Shown one piece after another: positions 1-7,722 of a stretch of DNA of 50,251 nt. Position 1 is the stretch's first letter; every line of letters begins with the position of its first letter. Source of the stretch: Hydrogenophilaceae bacterium (lineage in GTDB: Bacteria; Pseudomonadota; Alphaproteobacteria; Caulobacterales; Aquidulcibacteraceae); NCBI GenBank assembly GCA_013389015.1, contig JACAEE010000055.1, positions 1 through 50,251 on the forward strand. Reading direction: 5' to 3'. The position numbers were made by a program, and so were the translations under genes. Under the pieces are notes generated by a model. That model searched no databases. It was not told the origin of the DNA and worked only from the letters and a program-made list of their open reading frames with translations.

Positions 1-51
1 GCGCCCTTGAGCGATGATGGCCCCGTCGCGCTGCCGGCCATCCCGGCATGA
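1..51 (+). CDS. IS256-family transposase, C-terminal end (partial)
   Basis: The first reading frame enters the window open and stops at TGA 49-51, giving APLSDDGPVALPAIPA. I recall many alphaproteobacterial IS256-family transposases ending in a very similar tail, of the type ETIAPLSDDPxxSLPA. About 40 bp after the stop lies a sequence matching the inverted repeat at the other edge of the window, which is where an IS right end should be. Only 16 residues are visible, so the call rests on tail similarity plus the adjacent repeat. Most of the gene lies upstream of the window. Confidence 0.6.
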   Translation, partial: APLSDDGPVALPAIPA

Positions 52-115
52 CGGCCGGCCTGGCCTCGCCAGCGATCACGATGCCCGCCGGCTCGTACAC
101 CACAGGATGGGACAC
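1..115 (+). mobile_element. Right end of an IS256-family insertion sequence
   Basis: Positions 89-115 read outward as a terminal inverted repeat. Its reverse complement begins GTGTCCC, then five unmatched bases, then GTGGTGTA and GAGC. The left end at 50091-50117 has the same layout, and about 20 of 27 positions agree. Together with the transposase tail at 1-51 this gives a normal IS256 right end: stop codon, about 40 bp spacer, then repeat. Host sequence starts near 116. The exact boundary may be off by one or two bases, and the matching target duplication lies outside the window. Confidence 0.65.
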
Positions 116-261
116 GATCTGATGCTGTCAGATCGCGCCATCGAGATTGCCCGAATTGAGCGGTCGCTAATGATGGCAGCAGCGCTGTCTTTCGCGTCCA
201 AATGGATCGCCAAAGCGTTTGCGCTTGACCATGCGATGGGCGCGCGTGATGTGGGCGTCGA
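116..261. other. Short leader between IS end and CoA-transferase gene; no recognisable gene
   Basis: A small open frame (start codon at 14, stop at 263-265) crosses the IS junction and overlaps the next start codon as ATGA. Its residues match no family I recognise, and its first third lies inside the IS end. It may be a remnant of a gene cut by the insertion, or chance. A CTAAT half-site occurs at 167-171 but has no partner arm. No clear promoter was seen. Confidence 0.4.
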
Positions 262-966
262 ATGAAGAAACTCTTTCCCACGCCGGCCGCTGCGCTCGAT
301 TGTTCGTTATTCGACGGCATGACGATCATGTCAGGCGGGTTCGGGCTGAGCGGCAATCCTGAGAGCCTCATTCCGGTGATCCGCGACGCCGGCGTCAAGG
401 ACCTCACGGTGATCTCCAACAACGCCGGCGCCGACGGCTTCGGGCTATGGACGCTGCTACACAACCGGCAGATCAAGAAAATGATCTCGTCCTATGTGGG
501 CGAGAACAAGCTTTTTGAGAGCCTCTATCTTTCGGGGGAACTGGAGCTGGAACTGAACCCGCAAGGAACCTTGGCAGAGCGCATACGCGCGGGTGGCGCG
601 GGCATTCCTGCCTTCTACACCAAGACCGGCGTGGGCACGATCGTCGCCGAAGGCAAGCCGACCGAGACGTTCGAGGGCGAGATCTACATCCGCGAGACCT
701 GGCTGCGGGCGGATCTCGCGATCATCAAGGCGTGGCGGGCGGACACGTTCGGCAATCTGCAATTCCGCAAGACGGCGCGTAACTTCAATCCGGTGATGGC
801 GACGGCGGCGAAGCTGACAGTCGTCGAAGTCGAAGAGATCGTGCCGGAGGGCGCGATCGATCCTGATTGCGTGCACACGCCCGGCATTTACGTTGACCGC
901 ATCGTCAAGAGCACGATCAACGAGAAGCGCATCGAGAAGCGGACGACGCGCGCGCGGCCCGATTAG
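262..966 (+). CDS. 3-oxoacid CoA-transferase subunit A (SCOT/AtoD-like)
   Basis: The 234-residue product has the length and opening of a family I CoA-transferase alpha subunit: a glycine-rich SGGFGLSGNPESL stretch near residues 25-37, VISNNAGADGFG near 50-61, and a GELELELNPQGTLAERIRAG block near 90-109. Such subunits help move CoA from a donor such as succinyl-CoA to a 3-oxo acid, in the cytoplasm. In this family the catalytic glutamate sits on subunit B, normally the adjacent gene. No B subunit follows here; the next gene runs the other way and overlaps the stop by 4 nt. The protein is therefore either an orphan relying on a B subunit elsewhere or a relic. The ATG start agrees with family N-termini. 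Confidence 0.85.
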   Translation: MKKLFPTPAAALDCSLFDGMTIMSGGFGLSGNPESLIPVIRDAGVKDLTVISNNAGADGFGLWTLLHNRQIKKMISSYVGENKLFESLYLSGELELELNPQGTLAERIRAGGAGIPAFYTKTGVGTIVAEGKPTETFEGEIYIRETWLRADLAIIKAWRADTFGNLQFRKTARNFNPVMATAAKLTVVEVEEIVPEGAIDPDCVHTPGIYVDRIVKSTINEKRIEKRTTRARPD

Positions 967-2162
967 GTGGGCCATTGAAGCGGCAGGTTCATCAACGCCA
1001 TCACCTGGCCGGCGCGCCAGTCGAGTTTGACTCCGGGGGCCAACGCAAAGACTGGAATCCGCTTCAGCCATTCCTCGGTGAAGACGCGCATTTCAGCGCG
1101 CGCGAGGGCGGCGCCGATGCAGAGGTGCGCGCCGGTGGAGAAGACGATGTGCTCGCGATTCTGGCGGTCTATGTCGAAACGATCCGGATCGGGATTGCAG
1201 CGATCGTCGAGGCCCGCCAGCGGCAGCGCGCATGACACCATGTCTCCTTCGCGGAACTGCACGCCGGCGATTTCGATGTCCTGCTTTACGATCCTTGTCT
1301 GATGAACGATGCCGAAGCAGCGAAGGGACTCCTCTACGAAGTCCGGAATCTTCTCCGGTTCCGCGACCAGGCGGGCCTGCACATCCGGGCGCTGGGCGAG
1401 ATTGTGGAAGGCGAAGGTCAGCGCGTTCGCGACGGTGTCGAGCCCGCCGAGGAAAAGCAGGAACCCAATCGATTGCAACTCCTGCAGCGTCAGCGGACGC
1501 CCGTTCACGGTCTCCGCAAGCAGCTTGCTGATGAGATCGTCCTTCGGCGCGCGGCGCCGCTCTTCCGCAAGTTCGGTAAAGATTGCGATCATGGTGTTCT
1601 GCAGTTCGATGTAGCGCGCGTTGGTCGTGCGGCTGAAATATTCCTTCACGATCGCGCGCAATTCCTCGAAGCGTTCCAGCGGCACGCCCAAGAGTTCCAT
1701 GAAGATCGACACCGGGAACGCCGCGCCGAGGTTCTCGCTGAAATCGCAACGCCCCGCGGGCGCCACGGGCTCGATCAGCCTGGCGGCCCAGGCGCGCAGC
1801 GTCGGCTCCATCGCGGCGATCACCTTGCGATCGAAGTGGCGCATGAGCACGGCGCGGTAGGGCGTATGCTCGGGCGGATCGAGATTGAGCGGCAGCATGA
1901 CGTTGTCGCTGTTTGACTTCGGGATCGTCAGCTCGCGGCTGGAGAAGTGCTGCGGATCGCGCAGAATCTGCGCCATTTGCGCAAAGCGCGTGACGACCCA
2001 GTGGCCGCCATTGCGTGGGGTGTAGAAGATGTCCGGCGCTGTTGCGTGGAGAGCGCGGTAGCCGCGATGAGGATTGTCCTGCAGGCTCGCTTCGGCGAAG
2101 ATGTCGAAATCGACGATCTGCTCTGGCTTTACGTGCGGGGGCGTAACGAGATCTTGGTTCAT
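963..2162 (-). CDS. Cytochrome P450, P450cam (CYP101)-like
   Basis: The 399-residue soluble class I P450 has the NGGHWVVTRF block near residue 51 that is characteristic of P450cam relatives. The I-helix is GGLDTVAN with the proton-delivery pair Asp242-Thr243, the ExxR motif is at 278-281, and the heme loop FSTGAHLCIG carries ligand Cys348. Such enzymes hydroxylate terpenoid-like or other hydrophobic substrates using electrons from a putidaredoxin-type ferredoxin, one of which is encoded at 19948-20262. It is the last gene of the minus-strand operon, 11 nt after the preceding P450 gene. Its TAA shares bases with the stop of the convergent CoA-transferase gene. The real substrate cannot be read from sequence. 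Confidence 0.93.
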   Translation of the reverse strand: MNQDLVTPPHVKPEQIVDFDIFAEASLQDNPHRGYRALHATAPDIFYTPRNGGHWVVTRFAQMAQILRDPQHFSSRELTIPKSNSDNVMLPLNLDPPEHTPYRAVLMRHFDRKVIAAMEPTLRAWAARLIEPVAPAGRCDFSENLGAAFPVSIFMELLGVPLERFEELRAIVKEYFSRTTNARYIELQNTMIAIFTELAEERRRAPKDDLISKLLAETVNGRPLTLQELQSIGFLLFLGGLDTVANALTFAFHNLAQRPDVQARLVAEPEKIPDFVEESLRCFGIVHQTRIVKQDIEIAGVQFREGDMVSCALPLAGLDDRCNPDPDRFDIDRQNREHIVFSTGAHLCIGAALARAEMRVFTEEWLKRIPVFALAPGVKLDWRAGQVMALMNLPLQWPT

Positions 2163-2173
2163 TGGTTACCGTC

Positions 2174-3364
2174 CTATCGCGTTGCGGTGCGGCGCGGATG
2201 GAGTTTGAGCGGGAGCTGCGCGAAGCCTTGCGTCTCCCCCTGGCCCCAGGCGAGCGTGTCTTCATCGACGAGTTCAAAGCGCTCATAGCGGCGCGCCAAC
2301 TCCGCCAACGCCACGCGCATCTCCAGCTTCGCGAACATCGAGCCGACGCAGCGATGCGTGCCGAAGCCGAATGCAACATGCGGATTCGGATTGCGATCGA
2401 GTTGCACGTCCAACGGGTGCTCAAACATTTCCGGATCGCGGTTCGCCGCCGCGAAGCACAGGAGGATGCGATCGCCCTGCTGCAGCGCCGCGCCGCCCAG
2501 TTGGGCAGGGCATGTCACGGTGCGCGCCAGGTAGGTCGCGGGCGAGGCGATGCGGACGATTTCCTCGACGGCCGTCGCCATCAGATCGGGCGCCTCGTGC
2601 AAGCGGCGCAGAAGCGCCGGCTGCTTGGCGAAGAGGTAGGCCGCGCACGAGAGCGCAAGATCGACGGTGGTGAAGCCGCCGAACAAGAGCAGGCGCGTCA
2701 TCGAGACTTGCTCGGCTTGCGTGAGCGCGCGCCCGGCGACGCTTCCCTGAGCAATGGCGGTGACGATGTCCGCGTCAGGCCGCGCCGCCTTCGCGGCGAG
2801 CAGGTTGAGAATGTAGGCGGTCAGATCCTGGGAGGCGCGCTTGCCGGCCTCGTTGCCGCGATTGGCGATGAGGCCCGTCACCAGCCCAAGCAGCTGCTCG
2901 CCATCGCCCGGCGGGAAGCCGAACGATTCGATCGAGGCGAGAACCGGGAACGGCCGCGAGAAGCGCGCGACGAAATCAACCTCGCGCTCGTCCGCGAAGC
3001 TGTCGAGCAAAGCGAGAGCGTGGCGGGCGACGATCGGCTCGAACTGATCCACTACGCCGCGCGCCAGGAACGGATCGAGGATCTTGCGATACTCGCGCTG
3101 CAACGGCGGATCGACCTCCTCGGGAATGTGCGGCGTGCGATCTTCACTTGGCAGCGCGACGCCGAAGGCGGAGGAATAGATGGCGTGCTGTGCGGCGGCG
3201 GCGCGCAGATCGCTGTGCCGCGTCACGACATAGAATCCGCCGTGGCGCTCGCTATGCGCCAACGCGGGGAGCGCGCGCAGCTCCGCCCATAGCGCCTCGG
3301 CGTTCTTGCGGTGATTGGGCGCGTGATGATCGAAGGCCGCGTACGGGTTCGCCTGCTCGCTCAT
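2174..3364 (-). CDS. Cytochrome P450 with atypical I-helix
   Basis: The 396-residue P450 has an ExxR motif in EEIVR and the heme loop FGFGTHRCVG with ligand Cys339. It lacks the NGGHW block of its two relatives in this window, so it belongs to a different P450 family. The I-helix reads LLLFGGFTTVD: the position normally held by Asp or Glu before the conserved threonine (Thr233) is Thr232, so proton delivery may differ. The ATG at 3364 overlaps the stop of the preceding acyl-CoA dehydrogenase gene as ATGA, which fixes the start. A longer upstream open frame exists but is antisense-like sequence inside that gene. Confidence 0.92.
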   Translation of the reverse strand: MSEQANPYAAFDHHAPNHRKNAEALWAELRALPALAHSERHGGFYVVTRHSDLRAAAAQHAIYSSAFGVALPSEDRTPHIPEEVDPPLQREYRKILDPFLARGVVDQFEPIVARHALALLDSFADEREVDFVARFSRPFPVLASIESFGFPPGDGEQLLGLVTGLIANRGNEAGKRASQDLTAYILNLLAAKAARPDADIVTAIAQGSVAGRALTQAEQVSMTRLLLFGGFTTVDLALSCAAYLFAKQPALLRRLHEAPDLMATAVEEIVRIASPATYLARTVTCPAQLGGAALQQGDRILLCFAAANRDPEMFEHPLDVQLDRNPNPHVAFGFGTHRCVGSMFAKLEMRVALAELARRYERFELVDEDTLAWGQGETQGFAQLPLKLHPRRTATR

Positions 3365-4443
3365 CGCGATGCTCCTCTTTCGATCGCCAGCATGGCCACG
3401 CGCTCCATATGTTCTTCCGCGGCGCCGAACAGCATCTGATTGAGCTTCGCGCGCTTCAGGTAGAGGTGGCATTCGTGCTCCCAGGTGAAGCCGATGCCGC
3501 CGTGCAGCTGCACCGCGTCGCCCGCGATCGCGGCGTAGGCGTCGCAGGCGTAGAATTTGGCGCAAGCCGAGACCGCCTCGCGATCGCCCTCGCCGGCGTC
3601 GCACTTCCGCACGGCCGATTGCACCAGCGCGCGCGTCGCTTCGAGCAGGACTTTCCAGGTCGCGGCGCGGTGCTTGAGCGCCTGGAACGAACCGATCGGG
3701 CGATCGAATTGTTCGCGGGTCTTCATGTAGGCGATTGTGAGGTCGAGGATCGCTTCGGCGCCGCCGAGCGAGTCGCACGCGAGCGCGATGCGCGCGTGAT
3801 TCTGAAATTCGCCCCAGTGTTGCGGCGTCAGCGGAAGCGGTTCGTAGGCTGCATTGTCGAACGATGCAGCGCCCAGGTCCCTTGTCATGTCAGCGCCTGG
3901 CGTGGGCGTAAGTGTGACGGCGTTTGCTTCGGTCGAGATCAGCCCGAGGATGTTGACGCCGCGAGCGCGGACAGGCGCAAGAACCGCATCCGCGCTCGCG
4001 CCGATGATGTGGGGGAGTGCGCCGCTCAGTCGGCCGCGCGCGTCCGCGCGGAGCGGGGCGCGCCAAGATGCGGCGACGGCGATGCGGGCTTCGCCTGCAG
4101 CGATGCGCGGGAGCCATTGCTGTTTCAGCGCGTCGTCGTGGGAGGCCGCGATCGCTTCGGCCGCGAGGAAGGGCGCGGGCGCAAAGACCGGCGCGACGCT
4201 GCGGCCCATCTCCTCATAGAGAATGGCGAGCGCCGATGGCCCCAGAGCGAGGCCGCCATATGCCTCCGGAATCGGCGCGGCGAACCAACCCAAGGCGGCC
4301 ACCTGGGACCAGAGCGCGGCTTCCACATCGGCGCCGGAATCGTGCGCGCGGCGCACGGCGGCGGCCCCGCTTACGTCGCTCAGCATGGCGCGCGCCGTGG
4401 CGCGCAGCTCGTCGAGATCAAAGCTTGCGGCGGTCATCGTCAT
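3361..4443 (-). CDS. Acyl-CoA dehydrogenase family protein (FadE-like)
   Basis: The 360-residue flavoenzyme-type protein has an N-terminal helical domain, a short beta domain and a C-terminal helical domain containing KTREQFDRPIGSFQALKH and later QLHGGIGFTWEHE. These are hallmarks of FadE-type acyl-CoA dehydrogenases in steroid and alicyclic catabolism, which oxidise an acyl-CoA to the 2-enoyl-CoA. Start ATG 4443 overlaps the previous stop as ATGA. It is coupled to another dehydrogenase gene (4440-5372) whose product is unusually short. Such adjacent unequal pairs often form alpha2beta2 enzymes, as in the mycobacterial ChsE family (known); that this pair does so is inference. Confidence 0.9.
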   Translation of the reverse strand: MTMTAASFDLDELRATARAMLSDVSGAAAVRRAHDSGADVEAALWSQVAALGWFAAPIPEAYGGLALGPSALAILYEEMGRSVAPVFAPAPFLAAEAIAASHDDALKQQWLPRIAAGEARIAVAASWRAPLRADARGRLSGALPHIIGASADAVLAPVRARGVNILGLISTEANAVTLTPTPGADMTRDLGAASFDNAAYEPLPLTPQHWGEFQNHARIALACDSLGGAEAILDLTIAYMKTREQFDRPIGSFQALKHRAATWKVLLEATRALVQSAVRKCDAGEGDREAVSACAKFYACDAYAAIAGDAVQLHGGIGFTWEHECHLYLKRAKLNQMLFGAAEEHMERVAMLAIERGASR

Positions 4444-5372
4444 GGTCCGGCTCCACCCCAGAGCGCATTGGCGACGGTGTGGGCCGACGCATAGACGCCG
4501 CCCGCTTCGGCCTGGAGCGCGCGCAAGCGATAGGTCCAGAAATGCAGCAGGTGCGCGTTGGTGATCCCCATCGCGCCGTTGAACTGGTGCAGGTCGAATA
4601 CGATCTTGCTCGCCTTCTGCTGCGCGAAGCAGGCCGCGAGCGCGGCGTGATAGGCGTCTCCCGCCCATGCCGCCTTCAATGTGAGATAGCGCATGGCGAG
4701 CGCGGCCTGATGGCATTGCACGAGGCGATGCTGCACGGCTTGAAACGCGCCTACGGGCTTTGCGAACACGTGGCGGGTTTTGACGTACTCGACCGTGAAC
4801 GCCACCGCTTGCGCCGCGGCGCCGGCCATCTCGGCAGCGAGCGCGACTCGATGCCATTGGCGCAGCAGCGGCGCAGCATCCGGGATACGCGGGAGCGCGC
4901 GCAGATCGATGCGCTCGGCGAACCGCCCATAGACGTAGGCGTAGACGCTGTCGACGGGATCGATACGCACGCCGTTCAGGTCAAGGACGAGGACGTCGCC
5001 GCCATCCGTGATCAACGCAGTCTTGGCGATCGGCAAATGGCGATGCGCTTTCCCGAGCGCGGCCGCATCGATCAGCGCGAAGGGACCGTTCGGCGCCGCG
5101 CTCGGGAAAAGGTGCGGCGCGACCAGCGCCGAAGCGCCGAGTTCTGCGGCGCCAGGCGCAGTCGCGGCTTCCATCACGACAAGCGCGGCCTCCAGCGCGC
5201 CCAAAACACGCGCCGCATCGAGAAATCCCCCGCCCTGCAGCGCCGCCTGCAAGCTGGCGTCGAAATAGGCGAAGCTCTGACGCGCATCAGATGGTGGTGC
5301 GCCGTGATCGCGAACGATTCCCTGCACGGCGGCCACGAGCGCAGCCTGTTCTTCAGAGAGCGCGTAGTCCAT
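4440..5372 (-). CDS. Short acyl-CoA dehydrogenase family protein, likely partner subunit
   Basis: The product is 310 residues, shorter than the usual 360-400. It keeps the C-terminal FadE signature VKTRHVFAKPVGAFQAVQH and a degenerate form of the last motif (LHQFNGAMGIT where the neighbour has QLHGGIGFT). The middle beta-sheet region looks reduced. It lies 3 nt after the preceding dehydrogenase gene and overlaps the next by 4 nt, so one polycistronic message is expected. Shortness and degenerate motifs suggest a non-catalytic or complementary subunit of a heteromeric dehydrogenase; this is inference. Confidence 0.85.
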   Translation of the reverse strand: MDYALSEEQAALVAAVQGIVRDHGAPPSDARQSFAYFDASLQAALQGGGFLDAARVLGALEAALVVMEAATAPGAAELGASALVAPHLFPSAAPNGPFALIDAAALGKAHRHLPIAKTALITDGGDVLVLDLNGVRIDPVDSVYAYVYGRFAERIDLRALPRIPDAAPLLRQWHRVALAAEMAGAAAQAVAFTVEYVKTRHVFAKPVGAFQAVQHRLVQCHQAALAMRYLTLKAAWAGDAYHAALAACFAQQKASKIVFDLHQFNGAMGITNAHLLHFWTYRLRALQAEAGGVYASAHTVANALWGGAGP

Positions 5373-5375
5373 CGC

Positions 5376-6515
5376 TCAGCCCCGCGGCAGGCCCAGGCCG
5401 CGCTGGGCGATCAGATCGAGTTGGAGTTCGTAGGTTCCAGCCGTCACGCCTGCCGGGACGTTGATGCGATAATATTCCTCCAATTGGGCGTCCCCGCCGG
5501 CGAGGCAGTCCGGCGTGAACTCGACCAGGAAATTCATCAGCTCCACGACTGCGTCGAGCGCTGTGATGCGCGCGACATTGGCGTCGGTGTTCTCGGGCGC
5601 CCGCTTCACCCGCTGATCGACGACAAGATAGGTCAGCGCGCGGGCGGCTTCGAACTGCGCGGCGATCATGCCGGCGCGGGCGCGCACAATCGGATCATCG
5701 GCGCGCCCTTCGGCCTTCAGCTGCGCGATGGCGAGGCCGAGCACCTCGATGCCGACATGGTAGCGTGGAACCCCGGTCCGCTCGAACGACAGCGCATGGG
5801 TGACGATCGCCCAACCCTGCCCCTCCTCGCCAAGTCGCGCATCGATCGCCACATCTACATCGGTGAAGAAGACTTCGTTGAGGTGGCCGTCCTTGCATAG
5901 GCCGGGATTGGAGGTGACGGAGACGCCCATCGTCGCCATCGGCACGAGCAGGACGGTGATCTCCTTGCGTCCTGCCCCAGTGCGCGCCAGCAAAAAGCAC
6001 ATATCGGCTTTGCGCGCGTAGGAGGTCCAAATCTTCGAGCCGTTGATGCGATAGCGATCGCCGATGCGTTCGGCCTTGGTGCGCAATGCGGCGAGATCGG
6101 TGCCGGCGCCGGGTTCTGAAAAGCCCTGGCACCAGATCGTGGTTCCGCGAGCGATGCCGGGCAGGTATTTTTCGCGCTGCTCGGGCGTCGCGAAACGCAT
6201 CAAGGTGGGGCCGATCCAATTGACGTTCATATATTGCGGACCGCGCGGCTCGCCGGCGACCTTCATTTCTTCGGCGAGAATGAATTGCTCCCAATCATCG
6301 CCGCCCTCGCCGCCCCACTCCTTCGGCCAATGGCGCACCAGCAGGCCGCGCTCGGCCAGTTGGGGGCAGAACTTGCGTGAAAACTCGATCTGCGCGTCGG
6401 AGGCGTAGCTCTGCGGCGTGTAGGTTTCATGCCAGTCGGCGGGAAGCAGTTCGCGCAGGGCCGCACGGATGCGTTCGCGATAATTTTCCTGCGCCTGCGA
6501 CCAGCCGAATTCCAT
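5376..6515 (-). CDS. Acyl-CoA dehydrogenase
   Basis: The 379-residue protein has the FadE features HWPKEWGG near the N-terminus, WCQGFSEPGAGTDLA (FAD and acyl-CoA contact region), NGSKIWTS and a C-terminal IAQRGLGLPRG. The helix carrying the likely base reads LSFERTG. The FAD-contact segment AGTYELQ replaces the more usual GGTSEIQ. A TAGGAG ribosome binding site overlaps the stop of the preceding gene and lies 7 nt from the ATG. It catalyses alpha,beta-dehydrogenation of an acyl-CoA, probably together with the neighbouring 398-residue dehydrogenase. Confidence 0.92.
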   Translation of the reverse strand: MEFGWSQAQENYRERIRAALRELLPADWHETYTPQSYASDAQIEFSRKFCPQLAERGLLVRHWPKEWGGEGGDDWEQFILAEEMKVAGEPRGPQYMNVNWIGPTLMRFATPEQREKYLPGIARGTTIWCQGFSEPGAGTDLAALRTKAERIGDRYRINGSKIWTSYARKADMCFLLARTGAGRKEITVLLVPMATMGVSVTSNPGLCKDGHLNEVFFTDVDVAIDARLGEEGQGWAIVTHALSFERTGVPRYHVGIEVLGLAIAQLKAEGRADDPIVRARAGMIAAQFEAARALTYLVVDQRVKRAPENTDANVARITALDAVVELMNFLVEFTPDCLAGGDAQLEEYYRINVPAGVTAGTYELQLDLIAQRGLGLPRG

Positions 6516-6525
6516 CTCTCAGCTC

Positions 6526-7722
6526 CTAGCCGCGCGGTTTCGCCGCCGGCGCCTCGCGCGGAAGCCCAAGCGCGCGCTCGGCGATGATATTGCGCTGCAC
6601 CTCGTTGGAGCCGCCCGCGATCGTCCAGGACCACGAATAGAGATAGTCGTGCATCCAGTTCCCGGTCTCGTAGCCGCCGCCCATGAGCACCGGCGCGATG
6701 CGCTGGGCGTCGAGGCCGCCCATGCGCAGGCCAAGCGCGGTGAAATCCCGCAGCAGCTCGCTGTAATAGACTTTTATGATCGAGGGCTCGGCGCCGACGC
6801 TTTCGCCGCGCACGACGCGGTCGAGCATGTTGGAGACGAGCGCGCGCAGCGCCTCAAGGCGCGCATAGATCTCGGCGAGACGACGGCGGAAGCCGGCGTC
6901 ATCGATGTAACGGCCGCCCCAGGGCGTTTCGTTGTTGGCCTCCGCGCACAGGACATCGAACGCGATGCGCATGCGTTCTGTGAGTTCAAGGATCGTCAGG
7001 CCCCGTTCGGACGACAGAGTCGCCTGGGCGACCGTCCAGCCGTCGTTTTCGGCGCCGATCAGGTTCTCGGCCGGGATTTCGACATCGTCGAAGAAGATCT
7101 CGCAGAAATGCGCGCCGCCGGTCATTTGGCGGATGGGCTTGCGGGTGACGCCGGGCTGATCGAGATCCAAAATGAAGTACGAGATGCCCTTGTGCTTCGG
7201 CGCAGCCGGATCGGTGCGCGCGAGCAGCAGGCAATAGCGCGCGTATTGGGCGTTCGAGGACCAGATCTTCTGGCCGTTGACGATGTAGCGATCGCCGCGA
7301 CGTTCGGCGCGGGTGCGCAGGCTCGCGAGATCAGAGCCGGCGTTGGGCTCGGAGAAGCCTTGGCACCAGATCTCATCGCCGCTGAGGATCGCGGGCAGGT
7401 GCCGGCGTCGCTGCGCGTCGGTTCCGTGCGCGAGGAGCGTCGCGGGCGTATGGTAGAGCGAGATGAAATAGAGCACCAGGCGCGGCGCGCCGGCGCGCGC
7501 GAGCTCTTCGTAGAGCACGATCTGATCGGCGAAGGAGAGGCCGGCGCCGCCCCATTCCTTGGGCCAATGCGGCGCGACGTAGCCGCCGTCGCGCAGCGCG
7601 CAGAACCATTGGCGCTGGAACGCGATGTGCTCGGCCTCACTGGCGCCCAGCATGGCGTGTTTCCAGTCGGCTGGGAGGTTCGCGCGCAGCCAGGCGCGCA
7701 CGCTGTCGCGGAACGCCATCAT
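6526..7722 (-). CDS. Acyl-CoA dehydrogenase
   Basis: The 398-residue protein has HWPKEWGG, WCQGFSEPNAGSDLASLRTR, NGQKIWSS, the helix LSSERGL and the C-terminal AGGSNEVQRNIIAERALGLP, all standard for the FadE family. Start ATG 7722 overlaps the GMC oxidoreductase stop as ATGA and has GGAGG 7 nt upstream; an in-frame ATG directly follows. It pairs with the 379-residue dehydrogenase after a 10 nt gap. The four consecutive dehydrogenase genes imply several distinct desaturation steps or two heteromeric enzymes. Confidence 0.93.
   Translation of the reverse strand: MMAFRDSVRAWLRANLPADWKHAMLGASEAEHIAFQRQWFCALRDGGYVAPHWPKEWGGAGLSFADQIVLYEELARAGAPRLVLYFISLYHTPATLLAHGTDAQRRRHLPAILSGDEIWCQGFSEPNAGSDLASLRTRAERRGDRYIVNGQKIWSSNAQYARYCLLLARTDPAAPKHKGISYFILDLDQPGVTRKPIRQMTGGAHFCEIFFDDVEIPAENLIGAENDGWTVAQATLSSERGLTILELTERMRIAFDVLCAEANNETPWGGRYIDDAGFRRRLAEIYARLEALRALVSNMLDRVVRGESVGAEPSIIKVYYSELLRDFTALGLRMGGLDAQRIAPVLMGGGYETGNWMHDYLYSWSWTIAGGSNEVQRNIIAERALGLPREAPAAKPRG

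Noticed and set aside
167-179. CTAAT-GAT-GGCAG near the CoA-transferase gene as another operator
   Set aside because: Only one arm matches the consensus, and no supporting flank is present.
14-265. 83-codon open frame before the CoA-transferase gene, overlapping its ATG
   Set aside because: The frame starts inside the IS end, and its residues match no family. The ATGA overlap alone is not enough to call a gene.
3148-4494. Plus-strand open frame of 448 codons
   Set aside because: It is antisense to a P450 and an acyl-CoA dehydrogenase whose motifs and coupled starts are clear.
4017-5900. Long plus-strand open frame of 627 codons
   Set aside because: It lies opposite well-supported acyl-CoA dehydrogenase genes and is Arg/Ala-rich antisense sequence typical of GC-rich DNA, with no family motifs.
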